Origin: Sulfurifustis variabilis
GTDB taxonomy: Bacteria > Pseudomonadota > Gammaproteobacteria > Acidiferrobacterales > Sulfurifustaceae
Reading direction: 5' to 3'
DNA: 64,000 nt
NCBI RefSeq assembly: GCF_002355415.1
Contig: NZ_AP014936.1
Coordinates: 310,001 to 374,000, forward strand
In this document: one piece after another, positions 8,937 to 18,212 of the stretch
Position numbering within the stretch: the first letter of the stretch is position 1
Layout of the letters: each line of letters starts with the position of its first letter
The notes under the pieces: generated by a model
What the model saw: the letters and a program-made list of their open reading frames with translations, nothing else
The model's database searches: none
Told to the model about the DNA's origin: nothing
Position numbers and translations under genes: made by a program

Positions 8937-9982
8937 AGGGCGCCCGCGATCGCCGCGCCGAGCTCCGCGGTCGTCGCGCGCCCGCCCATGTCGGGCGTGT
9001 GCAGGCGCCTGTCGCCGAGCGCGGATTCGACCGCCTGCTCGATCGCCCGCGCGGCGTCGCCGTGGCCGAGGTGCTCGAGCATCATGGCGCCCGAGAGGAT
9101 CTGGGCGATCGGGTTGGCGACGCCCTTGCCCGCGATGTCCGGCGCGGAGCCGTGCACCGGCTCGAACATGCTGGGGTGCTTCCGCTCCGGGTTGATGTTC
9201 GCCGACGGCGCGATGCCGATGGTGCCCGCGACGGCGGCGCCGAGGTCCGACAGGATGTCGCCGAACAGGTTGCTGCCGACCACGACGTCGAAGCGGCCCG
9301 GGCGCAGCACGAAGTGCGCCGTCAGGATGTCGATGTGGAACTGGTCGGTGCTCACGTCCGGATACTCGGCGGCGATGGCGGCGAAGCGCTCGTCCCAGTA
9401 CGGCATGGTGTGGATGATGCCGTTCGACTTGGTCGCCGAGGTGACGCGCCGCCTGCGCGTGCGCGCGAGATCGAAGGCGTGGCGGAGGATGCGGTCGACG
9501 CCGCGCCGGGTGAACACGCTCTCCTGCACCGCGAGCTCGCCCTCGCTGCCCTGGTACAGGCGCCCGCCGATCTCCGAGTACTCGCCCTCGACGTTCTCCC
9601 GGATGACGACGAGATCGAGCCCGGCCGGGTCCCGCAGCGGCGAGTCGAGGCCCGGGTAGAGCCGGATCGGACGCACGCACGCGTACTGCTCGAAGCGGCG
9701 GCGGATCGGGATGAGCAGGCCCCAGAGCGAAACGTGATCGGGCACGCCCGGGTAGCCGACCGCGCCGAGGAAGATCGCATCGAATTCGCGCAGCCGGTCG
9801 AGGCCGTCGGCGGGCATCATGCGGCCCGTCTTCCGGTAGGTCTCGCAGCTCCAGTCGAAGTGCTCGTAGGCGAGACCGAGGCCGAAGCGCCGCGCGGCGG
9901 CGTCCAGCACCCTCAGCCCCTCGGGCACGACCTCCTTGCCGATCCCGTCGCCCGGGATGACCGCGATGCGATGCGTCTTCAT
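8933..9982 (-). CDS. Tartrate/D-malate dehydrogenase-type (isopropylmalate dehydrogenase superfamily)
   Basis: 349 residues, NAD-dependent beta-decarboxylating dehydrogenase. It shows IPGDGIGKEVVPEG at the N-terminus and HVSLWGLLIPIRRRFEQYACVRPIRLYPG, which is diagnostic of the TtuC/DmlA branch rather than LeuB. It also has VIRENVEGEYSEIGGR, ATKSNG, the metal-binding DILSDLGAAVAG and EPVHGSAPDIAGKG. It likely oxidises tartrate or D-malate to oxaloglycolate or pyruvate. The ATG overlaps the stop of the MFS gene upstream (ATGA), so transporter, dehydrogenase and AzlCD are one operon; the MFS protein may import the substrate. Confidence 0.82.
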   Translation of the reverse strand: MKTHRIAVIPGDGIGKEVVPEGLRVLDAAARRFGLGLAYEHFDWSCETYRKTGRMMPADGLDRLREFDAIFLGAVGYPGVPDHVSLWGLLIPIRRRFEQYACVRPIRLYPGLDSPLRDPAGLDLVVIRENVEGEYSEIGGRLYQGSEGELAVQESVFTRRGVDRILRHAFDLARTRRRRVTSATKSNGIIHTMPYWDERFAAIAAEYPDVSTDQFHIDILTAHFVLRPGRFDVVVGSNLFGDILSDLGAAVAGTIGIAPSANINPERKHPSMFEPVHGSAPDIAGKGVANPIAQILSGAMMLEHLGHGDAARAIEQAVESALGDRRLHTPDMGGRATTAELGAAIAGAL

Positions 9983-11244
9983 GACGTCCCTCGTGCGCGC
10001 CGGGTTCCGGGTTTGCCGCGCGGGCGCCGTCGCGCGGTCCGTCGTTGCCATGCCAGGGCGAGGGGGCCGACGGCCGCTCCGAGCGCGAGGCTCACGAACG
10101 CCATCCCCCAGGCCGCCGTGCGTTCGGCACCGCCGAAGAGGTCGAGCATGATACCGAAGGCGAGCGGGGCCGCGAATCCGGCTCCGAAGCCGAGCAGCGA
10201 GTGCACGGCCATCGTCGCGCCGCGTCGCCCCGGCGCCGCCACGGCGATGAGGCCCGCGGTGAGCGCGGCCGATTCGCCCATTACCAGCAGGAAGTACGCG
10301 ACCATCAGCAGGAACACGACGAGCCACGGAAGCGGCGCGGTGAAGCCGATCACGGCGCCCATGGCGGCCGACGCCCACATCACGCGCGCGATGGTGCGCC
10401 GGCGGCCGTAGGTTGCGGCGAACTCGTTTCCGAAGATGCTCGCGAGCGGGCCGAGCAGGTTGATCGCCGCGGCCGCCGCGGCGGCGGACAGGAACGGCCG
10501 GCCGGTCGCCGCGTGCAGGCTGGCGCTGAAGGCGAGGAACGCCACCATCCACGAGCGCAGGCCGAAGAGCTCCCAGCAGTGCGCCGCGTAGGCGAGGATG
10601 TAGCTGCGCGCCGAGCGGTTGGCGAGCACGCCGCGGATGTCGAGCAGCGGGCCGTGGCCGCCGGGCGCGGGCTCCGGCCGGCGCGCGTCGGTGCCCAGCA
10701 GCACGAGGACGCCGGCGACGAGCGGCCCGATCCCGAGCAGCACGAAGGTGTCGCGCCAGCCGAGCGCCTCGGCGATCCAGCCCGCGAGCAGGATGGACAG
10801 GCTCGTGCCGATGCCGAAGCTCGACGTGTAGAACGCGATGTAGCGGCTGTGCCGGCGGGTGTCGATCCGATCGGAGAGGATGCGCAGGCCCGGCATGTAG
10901 GTGCCCGCGAGCCCCATGCCCGCGATCGCCTGGAAGAGCACCGCCGTCGCCACGCCCTCCGCGAGCCAGCCGAAGCCGGCCGTGCCGGCCGCGGCGAGCA
11001 GGGTCGCGAAGAAGTAGATGCGCCGCGCGTCGATGCGGTCGGTGAGGCTCGTGAGCACCGGCACGGCGAGCATGTAGCCGCCGAAGAAGCTGCCCCCGAT
11101 GAGACCCGCGCTCGAGTTGCTCAGGCCCCACTCCGCGAGGAGCACGGTGAGCAGCGTCGGGTACGCCATCGTCGCCGTCATGCTCAGCACCTCAACGGCG
11201 CACAGCAGCGTCGTGGTGCGCAGGGGAGCGATCGAGGGGTTCAA
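9979..11244 (-). CDS. MFS transporter
   Basis: 421 residues, twelve predicted transmembrane helices, major facilitator superfamily. The A-motif-like loop after helix 2 reads SLTDRIDARRIY and the mirrored loop in the second half NEFAATYGRRRTIARV. The C-terminus is a basic tail (RRTARRRPRGKPGTRRARGTS). First gene of a coupled operon with the tartrate/malate-type dehydrogenase; an organic-acid substrate is a guess from that link. Confidence 0.82.
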   Translation of the reverse strand: MNPSIAPLRTTTLLCAVEVLSMTATMAYPTLLTVLLAEWGLSNSSAGLIGGSFFGGYMLAVPVLTSLTDRIDARRIYFFATLLAAAGTAGFGWLAEGVATAVLFQAIAGMGLAGTYMPGLRILSDRIDTRRHSRYIAFYTSSFGIGTSLSILLAGWIAEALGWRDTFVLLGIGPLVAGVLVLLGTDARRPEPAPGGHGPLLDIRGVLANRSARSYILAYAAHCWELFGLRSWMVAFLAFSASLHAATGRPFLSAAAAAAAINLLGPLASIFGNEFAATYGRRRTIARVMWASAAMGAVIGFTAPLPWLVVFLLMVAYFLLVMGESAALTAGLIAVAAPGRRGATMAVHSLLGFGAGFAAPLAFGIMLDLFGGAERTAAWGMAFVSLALGAAVGPLALAWQRRTARRRPRGKPGTRRARGTS

Positions 11245-11325
11245 AGTGATCAGTGATAGGTTGATGAGCGCGCGTCGCGCGCACCGGTACTCGATACTTA
11301 TAACTTGTGACTTATCACTGCCGTC
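11245..11325. repeat. Intergenic imperfect hairpin, type A, copy 2
   Basis: Fills the gap between the livF stop and the MFS start. Left arm agtgatcagtgat and right arm acttatcact flank a GCGCGCGTCGCGCGC core. It shares words and layout with 107-169 and 43838-43946. Confidence 0.5.
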
Positions 11326-12201
11326 CTAACCGCCGAGGAAGAGGCGACCGACCTCGGGGTGGGTGAGCAGCTCCTCGCCGGGGCCGGCGAGGGCGACGAA
11401 GCCGGAGACGAGCACGTAGCCGACGTCGGCGAACTCGAGACCCTTCTTCGCGTTCTGCTCCACCATCACGATCGACTTGCCTTCGTTCCGCTTCAGGTCC
11501 GCGAGGATCTCGAACACCATGTCGATGTAGCGGGGCTCGAGGCCGATCGAGGGCTCGTCGACGAGCAGCACCCGCGGGTTCATCACGAGCGCGCGCGAGA
11601 TCTCGAGCAGCCGCCGCTCGCCGCCCGATAGCACGCGCGCCGGGCTCCGGCGGCGGGCGGCGAGGCGGTCGTACTTGGCGAACACGCGCTCGGCCGCCTC
11701 CTTCGCCTGGTCGGGGGAGTCCATGAGGTAGCCGCCCATCCACAGGTTCTCCTCCACCGTCATGTCCGGGAACACGGAGTTGTCCTGGAGGATGTAGGCG
11801 ATGCCGGCCTGCTTGAGCTTCTGGTTCGGGTGCAGGCGCGTGACGTCGAGGCCGTCGAGGCGGATCGAGCCCGCGCGGATGTTCGTGAAGCCGTAGATCG
11901 AGTGCAGCACGGTCGACTTGCCGGCGCCGTTCGGCCCGATCAGGCAGAGCGACTGGCCCGGCGCCACCTGCAGGTCGATCCCGTGCAGGATCTCCATCTT
12001 GCCGTAGCCCGCGTGCAGGCCGTCGATCGTGAGCAACGGCCGGTTCTGCGCGAGCGCCGCGATGCGCTCCCGGCCCGGCCCTTCCTTCGCCAGGCGCTCG
12101 GCCTCGCGCGCGACGTCGTCGACCGAGAGCACCGGGGCCCCGCCGGCGCCGCGGCCCGGGATCGCCTGGCGCGCGGGCTTCGGGTCGGCGGGCTGCGCCA
12201 T
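11326..12201 (-). CDS. livF: Branched-chain amino acid-type ABC transporter, ATP-binding protein LivF
   Basis: 291 residues. Walker A GPNGAGKST, Q-loop at ILQDNSVFPDMTVEENL, signature LSGGERRLLEISRAL and Walker B VLLVDEPSIGLEP are all present, and the LivF-type regulatory tail is short. An unusual ~55-residue N-terminal extension (APVLSVDDVAREAERLAKEGPGRERIAALAQ) precedes the ABC domain. Last gene of a livK-H-M-G-F series; its ATG touches the livG stop at 12201. Couples ATP hydrolysis to uptake through LivHM. Confidence 0.88.
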   Translation of the reverse strand: MAQPADPKPARQAIPGRGAGGAPVLSVDDVAREAERLAKEGPGRERIAALAQNRPLLTIDGLHAGYGKMEILHGIDLQVAPGQSLCLIGPNGAGKSTVLHSIYGFTNIRAGSIRLDGLDVTRLHPNQKLKQAGIAYILQDNSVFPDMTVEENLWMGGYLMDSPDQAKEAAERVFAKYDRLAARRRSPARVLSGGERRLLEISRALVMNPRVLLVDEPSIGLEPRYIDMVFEILADLKRNEGKSIVMVEQNAKKGLEFADVGYVLVSGFVALAGPGEELLTHPEVGRLFLGG

Positions 12202-12947
12202 CAGTGCGCCCCCAGGTACGCATCGATCACGCGCTGGTCGTTGCGGATCTCGTCCGGTTTCCCGAAGGCGAGGAGCTCGCCGTGCGCGAGGCAGTAGATG
12301 TACTCGGCGAGGTTCATGATCACGCGCATGTTGTGCTCGATGACGAGGAGCGTCACGCCGAGGTCCGCGTTCACCCGCTGCAGGCGGTCCATGAGGCCGT
12401 TGATGAGGGTGGGGTTGATGCCCGCGGTCGGCTCGTCGAGCAGGAGCATCTTCGGCTCGCTCATGAGCGCCATGGCGAACTCGAGGAGCTTCTGCTGCCC
12501 GAAGGAGAGGTCCCCGGCGCGCAGGTGGCGCTTCGCGTAGAGGCCGACGAACTCGAGCAGCGCCTCCGCGCGCTCCGTGTCCTCGGGCGGGATCCGGTTG
12601 AACATCACCTGCCAGGGCGCGCCCTGCGTCGTGCGCGCGCTGATCTGCATGTTCTGCACGCAGGTCATCAGCCCGTAGATGCGCGTCTGCTGGAAGGTCC
12701 GCAGCATGCCGAGACGGGCGATCTCCGGCACGCGCAGCTGCGTGATCTCGTTGCCGTCGAAGCGGATCGACCCGGCGTCGACGGGGTGGTAGCCGACGAT
12801 GGAGTTGAACAGCGTGGTCTTGCCGGAGCCGTTCGGGCCGATCAGCCCGACGATCTTCCCCGGCGGAACCTGGATGCTGATGTCGTTGTTCGCGACGACG
12901 CCGCCGAAGGTCTTGCGCACGCCGGCGACTTCCAGGATCGGCGTCAC
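12201..12947 (-). CDS. livG: Branched-chain amino acid-type ABC transporter, ATP-binding protein LivG
   Basis: 248 residues from a GTG start preceded by AAGGAGG. Walker A GPNGSGKTT, the LivG-typical RTFQQTRIYGLMTCVQNM segment, signature LSFGQQKLLEFAMAL and Walker B MLLLDEPTAGINP are present, then the H-loop IEHNM. The start overlaps the livM stop by 4 bp (GTGA). Partner of LivF in the ATPase pair. Confidence 0.88.
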   Translation of the reverse strand: MTPILEVAGVRKTFGGVVANNDISIQVPPGKIVGLIGPNGSGKTTLFNSIVGYHPVDAGSIRFDGNEITQLRVPEIARLGMLRTFQQTRIYGLMTCVQNMQISARTTQGAPWQVMFNRIPPEDTERAEALLEFVGLYAKRHLRAGDLSFGQQKLLEFAMALMSEPKMLLLDEPTAGINPTLINGLMDRLQRVNADLGVTLLVIEHNMRVIMNLAEYIYCLAHGELLAFGKPDEIRNDQRVIDAYLGAH

Positions 12948-13957
12948 GCGCCCTCCTTGGCCGCGACGGCGCGCTTCCCGGCCTCCGCCGGCGCCGCTTC
13001 CACGCGATGACCGAAGAGCTCGGGCCAGCGCTCGCGCGCCCAGCCCAGGATGCCGAGCGGGAAGAACACCACGATGACCACGATGAGCAGGCCGAGCGCC
13101 ACCCGCTGCCAGCCGAGCAGGTAGGTCCAGAAGAGCTCCTGCGTGACGTGGAAGATCGCCGCGCCGATGACCGGCCCCCACAGCGTGCCCTTGCCGCCGA
13201 GGATGGCCATCAGCACCATCCACACGCCGAACGTCGCACCGGCGAAGGCGACGTCGCGCGGGTCGATGAACCCGATGATATTGCCGACCGCGCCGCCCAT
13301 GAGCCCGAGGAAGAACGCCGAGGTGCACCAGGCGGCGATCTTGTAGAGCGTCGTACGCAGGCCCATCGCCTCGGCCTTGTCCTCGTCGTCGCGGATCGCG
13401 TTGATCGCCAGCCCGAAGCGCCCGGAGTAGAGCCAGCGGAGCACGAGGAACGTGACCACCGCGAGCGCGAACGTGACGTAGTAGAAGAAGCCCTCGCGCG
13501 CGCCCGCGATGCCCGGATAGAGCGGGGGCACGAGGCCCGAGCCGGCGCCGATGTAGTCCCAGCCGGCCGCGTACTCGCCCGCGGCGATGCCGAGCCCGAG
13601 CGTGCCGATCGCGAAGTAGTGGCCCCGCAAACCGAGGATCCCGGACCCGAGCACGCCGGCGACCGCGACGGCGACCAGGCCGCCGGCGCCCATGCCGAGG
13701 AAGAGCGCGACGTAGTAATCGAGCCCCGCGTCGCGCTGGATCACCGCGCAGGCGTACATCCCGATGCCGAAGAACAGGATGTTGCCGAAGGAGTTGTAGC
13801 CCATCTGGCCGCCGAGCAGGTCCCACGTGAGCGCGAAGACGATCATGACCCACAGGAACGAGAGCTGGGTGCGGTACTCCGGCGCGAGGAGCGGCGCGAC
13901 CAGCGCCACGGCCAGGATCAGGCCGTATCCGATCAGCCGGCGGGCGGTCGCGTTCAC
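12944..13957 (-). CDS. livM: Branched-chain amino acid-type ABC transporter permease LivM
   Basis: 337 residues with about nine transmembrane segments and the LivM/EAA-like loop INAIRDDEDKAEAMGLRTTLYK. The GTG start at 13957 overlaps the livH stop (GTGA). The C-terminal cytosolic tail (ELFGHRVEAAPAEAGKRAVAAKEGA) is Ala/Lys-rich. Forms the membrane channel with LivH. Confidence 0.86.
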   Translation of the reverse strand: MNATARRLIGYGLILAVALVAPLLAPEYRTQLSFLWVMIVFALTWDLLGGQMGYNSFGNILFFGIGMYACAVIQRDAGLDYYVALFLGMGAGGLVAVAVAGVLGSGILGLRGHYFAIGTLGLGIAAGEYAAGWDYIGAGSGLVPPLYPGIAGAREGFFYYVTFALAVVTFLVLRWLYSGRFGLAINAIRDDEDKAEAMGLRTTLYKIAAWCTSAFFLGLMGGAVGNIIGFIDPRDVAFAGATFGVWMVLMAILGGKGTLWGPVIGAAIFHVTQELFWTYLLGWQRVALGLLIVVIVVFFPLGILGWARERWPELFGHRVEAAPAEAGKRAVAAKEGA

Positions 13958-14853
13958 TTCAGGTATCTCCGTTCCCGCGACAGCCAGAAACGGCGCCACA
14001 CGAGGATCACCACGAGCAGCGAGAAGATGAAGGCCGCCTGCAGCTCCGCGCCCATGATGAACCCGGCGAAGTTCTCCGCGACGCCGAGGCCGATCCCGGA
14101 GAACAGGACCCCGAGGACGTTGCCGAGGCCGGCGAGGATCACGATCATGAACGCGCGCACCGTGTACGGCAGGCCGAGGTAGGGGTGGACGATCCACGTC
14201 ATGGCGACGAGCGCGCCGGCCGCGCCGCAGATGGCGGCGTTGAGCCCGAACGTCGCGGCGTACACCTGGTCGGTGTTCACGCCCATGATGCGTGCGGCGC
14301 GCGCGTTCTGCGCCGTCGCGCGGATCGCCTGCCCCAGGCGCGATTTGCGCAGGAACACGAGCAGCAGGCCGCCGACGACCAGCGCGGCGGCGAACGCCAC
14401 CAGCTTGATGTGCGGGACGACGACCAGGCCGTCGAGCAGGAACAGGCTGCCGAACCCGGCCTCGGCCGTGCGCACGTCGGCCCCGAAGAGCTCGTTCGCG
14501 AGCTGCTGGAGGAGGATCGAGAGACCGAAGGTCGCGAGGATCGAGATGAACAGGTCCTTGTCGACAACGCGGTAGATGATCGAGTGGTAGAGCAGCCACC
14601 CGAGCACGAACAGCACCACGGCGGCCACCGGCACGCCGAGGAGGGGGTGGAACCCGGCCTGGTACAGGAAGAAGGCGACGTAGCCGCCGAGCATCACGAA
14701 CTCGCCCTGGGCGATGTTGATGATGTTCATCACGCCCCAGACGAGCGCCATGCCGTAGGCGGCGAGCGCGAAGATGGCCCCGATCAGGAGGCCGTCGAGC
14801 AGGAGCTGCACCGAGAGCACCGGTGCATCGACGAGGATCTGGAAGGCGTCCAT
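13954..14853 (-). CDS. livH: Branched-chain amino acid-type ABC transporter permease LivH
   Basis: 299 residues, about eight transmembrane helices, with the family start LLLDGLLIGAIFALAAYGMALVWGVMNIINIAQGEFVMLGGY and the cytosolic loop GQAIRATAQNARAARIMGVN. Lies 44 bp after livK, separated by a strong hairpin. Channel partner of LivM. Confidence 0.88.
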   Translation of the reverse strand: MDAFQILVDAPVLSVQLLLDGLLIGAIFALAAYGMALVWGVMNIINIAQGEFVMLGGYVAFFLYQAGFHPLLGVPVAAVVLFVLGWLLYHSIIYRVVDKDLFISILATFGLSILLQQLANELFGADVRTAEAGFGSLFLLDGLVVVPHIKLVAFAAALVVGGLLLVFLRKSRLGQAIRATAQNARAARIMGVNTDQVYAATFGLNAAICGAAGALVAMTWIVHPYLGLPYTVRAFMIVILAGLGNVLGVLFSGIGLGVAENFAGFIMGAELQAAFIFSLLVVILVWRRFWLSRERRYLK

Positions 14854-14861
14854 AAAGCGGC

Positions 14862-14884
14862 GCGCCCCGGCATCGCCGGGGCGC
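14862..14884 (-). terminator. livK-livH intercistronic hairpin (attenuator)
   Basis: A 9-bp perfect stem (GCGCCCCGG / CCGGGGCGC) with a 5-nt loop between livK and livH and no U-tract. Such hairpins usually stabilise or partly terminate the transcript so that the binding protein is made in excess over the permeases. Confidence 0.6.
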
Positions 14885-14897
14885 TCCTCGCCTCAGG

Positions 14898-16142
14898 CTA
14901 GCGCTTCGCGCTCGCTTCCTGCCGCGGGAAGATCAGCTTGGCCGAGGCCCACCGCTGCGGCGCCACGACCTTGTACTCGCCGCCCTGCACCTGGTAGAGC
15001 ACCATGGGCTTGGCGATGTTCTTCCCCGTGCTGTCGAACTTGATCGGGCCGTAGAACGTCATCAGGTCGGTCTTGGCGATGGCGTCCCGCACCTTCTTCG
15101 TGTCGAACGAGTTGGCGCGCTGGAAGGCGTCGACGTACACCAGCACAGCGGCCGTCGATTCGGCGGCCTGGTAGGGCGGCGCGTAGTTGAACTCCTTCTC
15201 GAAGAGCTTCGCGTACTCCTCCGCGGTGCCGAACCACTTGTCCTTGTAGCTGAGCGAGCGGTCCCACTGCGAGGCGCACAGGATGCCCTCCGCCGCGGCG
15301 CCCAGGTTCTCCGCGATCTTGGCGGAGTCGCAGTGCGTCGTGGCGACCATCGGCACCTTCACCTGCATGTCCTCCGTCTGGCGCGCGACGAGCGTGGCGC
15401 CCTTCGCGTGGCCGGAGACGACGAGCATGTCGGGTTTCAGCGCCTTGACCTTGGTCAGCGTCGCCGACATGTCGTTGAGCTCCGGCGGCAGCTTGTCGTC
15501 GACCACGACCTTCATGCCGTGCTTCTTCGCGTCCTCGGTGACGCCCGCGCGGATGTCCAGGCTGAACGGGTCGTTCTCGAAGGCCATCGCGATCCGGACC
15601 TGCGACGGCTTCTTGCCCTGCTGCTTGGCCACCTCGGCCATCAGGTTCACCGCCTCGCGCAGGTAGTAGTCGGAGGTGGAGAGGGTGGCGAAGAGGTACT
15701 TGTAGCCCTGCGTGAAGAGCTCGCGGGCCGCGCCGTTGCCCTCGACGTGCGGGATCTGGTACTTCTCGGTGACCGGCGCCATCGCCTTGGTGATGCCGGA
15801 GCCGTACGCGCCGAGCATGAACTTCACGCCGTCCTGGTTGATCAGCCGCTCGGTGAGCTGCGCGGCGCGTGCCGGGGTGGACTCGTCGTCGTAGTAGATG
15901 AGGCTGATCTTGTAGCTCTTGCCGCCGACCTTCACGCCGCCCATCTCGTTGATGCGCTTGACCGCGAGGTCGTAGCCGTCCTTGGTGTTCTTGCCGTTGG
16001 TGGAGTACTTGCCGGTGAGCGACACCGCGACGCCCATATATATGGTGTCGCCCTCGACCTTCGCCTGGCTGCCCGTGGCCGTGACCAGCAGGGCCGCGAG
16101 GCCGAGCGCCAGGAACAGATGTTTTTTCTTGGACGAGAACAT
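14898..16142 (-). CDS. livK: ABC transporter periplasmic substrate-binding protein (LivK-like)
   Basis: 414 residues, type I periplasmic binding fold of the leucine/urea/amide group. The signal peptide is clear (MFSSKKKHLFLALGLAALLVTATGSQA). Mature features include YMGVAVSLTGKYSTNGKNTKDGYDLAVKRIN and LIYYDDESTPARAAQLTERLI. First gene of the liv operon, so it sets the specificity, which could be branched-chain amino acids, amides or related compounds. GGAGGGTC precedes the ATG. Confidence 0.86.
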   Translation of the reverse strand: MFSSKKKHLFLALGLAALLVTATGSQAKVEGDTIYMGVAVSLTGKYSTNGKNTKDGYDLAVKRINEMGGVKVGGKSYKISLIYYDDESTPARAAQLTERLINQDGVKFMLGAYGSGITKAMAPVTEKYQIPHVEGNGAARELFTQGYKYLFATLSTSDYYLREAVNLMAEVAKQQGKKPSQVRIAMAFENDPFSLDIRAGVTEDAKKHGMKVVVDDKLPPELNDMSATLTKVKALKPDMLVVSGHAKGATLVARQTEDMQVKVPMVATTHCDSAKIAENLGAAAEGILCASQWDRSLSYKDKWFGTAEEYAKLFEKEFNYAPPYQAAESTAAVLVYVDAFQRANSFDTKKVRDAIAKTDLMTFYGPIKFDSTGKNIAKPMVLYQVQGGEYKVVAPQRWASAKLIFPRQEASAKR

Positions 16143-16464
16143 GATGACCCTCCTGTCTTCCGGGTTACCTCGTTCGGCATCCCTGCCTCGGGGTGGTGGT
16201 CCCTGTACTGATTTTTATTTAGACCCGGTAAGTCTACCCGAGATTTCCCGTTGGGAGGCAAGCATTAGGGATTGCTGAAGCATCGGTTCCCCTCGCGAGC
16301 GAAAGCGCGAGCGGTCGATTTTCACGAAATGAAAATCGGCGCCCCGTGAAATTGCGTGTTCGAGGAATGCTCGGGCGGGTGGTCGAGAAGGAAAGGCAGG
16401 CGCCGCAGAGCAGAGGCGAGGTCGTCTCTTTACCTGCGGCGAGTTCTCGGCCGACCGTGCTCGA
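16143..16464. promoter_or_regulatory. Region upstream of livK
   Basis: About 320 bp with no gene. The part nearest livK is A/T-richer and holds an inverted repeat, TAGAC-N7-GTCTA at 16220-16236, which could be an operator for the liv operon. Nothing else is recognised; the segment toward 16464 is the downstream flank of the hypothetical gene at 16465. Confidence 0.3.
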
Positions 16465-17463
16465 TCAGCCGTTGCCGAGCCGGTCCGCCCATGCCTTGCA
16501 GGAGTCGAACCACTTGATGCTCCCGTGCCACGCGCTCGGTATCGGTCGCCCCTCGATGCGCGCGATCAGCTCCCGGGTCTTCTCGCGATCGCCGGCGAGA
16601 CAGGCGAAGGCCGCGAAGTTATTCATGTTCCACTGGTCGGGATAACGCGCAAGCACGTCGTCGACGCCGACGGACATCCGTTTCCATGCCACGGCGGAAT
16701 CGGTGAATAAGCGGGTGGTGTATTGGGTCTGCGAGGCGTACCAGTACACGCGCGCGTACATTCCGTTGCTCTCCCTGCCTCTCGTCTTCTCGACTGCAAA
16801 ATTCGCGAATTTTTCCACTTCCTCGCGGTTGCCGTGCCACTTCGGGACGAGATAATCGATGGCGGCGAAGTAAATCTGGTAGAAATACGGATACCGAAGG
16901 ACGGCCTCGTCGACGAGCTGGTCGAATCGGTTGCGGTCCCAGTTCTCGGCGCGTGCAATCATGAGCATGAGCTCGTACCACCGCGGGTCGGCGTCTGCGA
17001 TCGCTCTACGCTGCATCAAATACTCGCGCGACCTCTTCAGGTGGTGAGCGAATGGCGCCCAGGCCTCCGGCTTCACCTCGTGCGCCCATCCCGATCCTCT
17101 GTGCATCCAGGCTCGATTGATCAACAGGTAGGCGTAGACGTTATGGGCGGCCGGCGAGGTCGGAGACTGCGCCGTCCATCGCAACGCCTTCGCCTCGATA
17201 TCATCCCAGTACTTCGGAGCCTTGATGCTCGAGTTCCCGTGAATCCCGGCATAGAAGAGCGTCAGCTTCCAGAGGCCACTGGAAGTCCTGGTTTCCGTGG
17301 TCCGATACTCGTCGGCCATGCCGTCCAGCTCGCTGAACTTCTCCGATGCGAAAAGCGCAGCAACGTGCTGCTCGATCGCGCGTCGATCCTCGAGCTCACC
17401 GGCACTGGACGGCACTGCCGCAACGGTCAGTAAGACGAATGTAAGCAAGCGCAGCTTTGCCAT
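16465..17463 (-). CDS. Exported hypothetical protein (TPR-like/DUF4034-like)
   Basis: 332 residues with a Sec signal peptide (MAKLRLLTFVLLTVAAVPSSA). The mature part is helical and Trp/Tyr-rich, with segments such as FSELDGMADEYRTTETRTSSGLWKL, PAAHNVYAYLLINRAWMHRGSGW and WNMNNFAAFACLAGDREKTRELIARI. The layout resembles DUF4034 proteins with TPR-like packing, but this is a weak match by eye. Its base composition is less GC-rich than its neighbours and it lies at the edge of the RHS island, suggesting acquired DNA. Function unknown; possibly periplasmic. Confidence 0.6.
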   Translation of the reverse strand: MAKLRLLTFVLLTVAAVPSSAGELEDRRAIEQHVAALFASEKFSELDGMADEYRTTETRTSSGLWKLTLFYAGIHGNSSIKAPKYWDDIEAKALRWTAQSPTSPAAHNVYAYLLINRAWMHRGSGWAHEVKPEAWAPFAHHLKRSREYLMQRRAIADADPRWYELMLMIARAENWDRNRFDQLVDEAVLRYPYFYQIYFAAIDYLVPKWHGNREEVEKFANFAVEKTRGRESNGMYARVYWYASQTQYTTRLFTDSAVAWKRMSVGVDDVLARYPDQWNMNNFAAFACLAGDREKTRELIARIEGRPIPSAWHGSIKWFDSCKAWADRLGNG

Positions 17464-17696
17464 GCTCTTCTCCCTGTGCTGTACGGCAGGTCCTGAATTA
17501 ACAATCGTGCGTAGAGCGGTGGACCGCGGTCCCGGCGCTACCTGAAGCGGCCGCCGCTTATCTCTGGAGTGTAGTACCGATAGAGGCGAATTCGACCACG
17601 CGAGGATCGAAACGGAGTCCTAAGGGAGTGAGCCGAGGGGCCGAACCAAACCGGCAAACCGAGGTCTCTTTCCGTGCGCCTGAGGTGTCCGGGGAA

Positions 17697-17850
17697 TCAG
17701 GGGCAGCTCACGATCTGGAACGAGGCCCTGGAGCGCGGCGGGAGCGGGTCGACCGGGTAGAACACGCCCGAGAGGATGAACATGGGCGTGAGCACGAGAG
17801 TCAAGCAGTAGTTGAAGTAGTCGTCCCTGGGTGCCGGACCCGAGAGCTTT
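17697..17850 (-). pseudogene. ABC-2 type permease fragment (left copy)
   Basis: Directly downstream of cbpM, about 40 codons read DDYFNYCLTLVLTPMFILSGVFYPVDPLPPRSRASFQI. This matches the conserved region near the end of NodJ/ABC-2 exporter permeases, where GVFFPLDQLP is typical. Neither start nor end is present; the reading stops at the repeat boundary near 17712. The same fragment sits at 24450-24590. Confidence 0.5.
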
Positions 17851-18212
17851 GGCGCTCCTATCGGGGCAGCTGGCACTCGAGCTCGTGCAGCCGGCGTTCC
17901 AGCTCGCGGATGCGCTCGACGTAGGCGAGGACGAGCGCGAGGCCGGGCGTGCTCAGCTCGAAGTCCGCGCGCAGGCGGCGCGCGGTGCGCGCGAGCTCGA
18001 TCGAGCGCGCGGTGAACAGCCACTCGGGTCCTTCGGCCCGCGGTTCGAAGGCGCCGAGCTCGACCAGCTCGCGGATCTCGACGGTCGAGAGGCCCGAGCT
18101 CTCCGCGAGCTCCGTGAGCGTCACCAGCGTCACCTCGTTCAGGACCAGCCCGCCGCCTTCGTCCGCCATCGCGCCTCCTAGGACCCGTCGAAGTGCCCGC
18201 GCGCGGTCGAGG
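17712..18212. repeat. ~500-bp direct repeat, left copy (cbpM + flanks)
   Basis: Aligns without gaps at a constant offset of 6,738 bp to 24450-24950 up to the cbpM start, then with one indel. It contains the ABC-2 fragment, all of cbpM, and about 25 bp corresponding to the 3' end of cbpA (GHFDGS here, GHFEVS in the right copy). Similarity ends immediately before the inverted end of the transposase element. Confidence 0.9.
17858..18169 (-). CDS. cbpM: Chaperone modulator CbpM (left copy)
   Basis: 103 residues, identical to the protein at 24596-24907. An N-terminal MerR-like helix-turn-helix (LTELAESSGLSTVEIRELVELGAFEP) is followed by an LxxR-rich coiled coil (VLAYVERIRELERRLHELECQL). CbpM binds the J domain of CbpA and inhibits its co-chaperone and DNA-binding activities. 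This copy has lost its cbpA: only the last codons remain at ~18181-18212. Without a promoter-proximal partner it is probably a redundant passenger of the duplication. Confidence 0.8.
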   Translation of the reverse strand: MADEGGGLVLNEVTLVTLTELAESSGLSTVEIRELVELGAFEPRAEGPEWLFTARSIELARTARRLRADFELSTPGLALVLAYVERIRELERRLHELECQLPR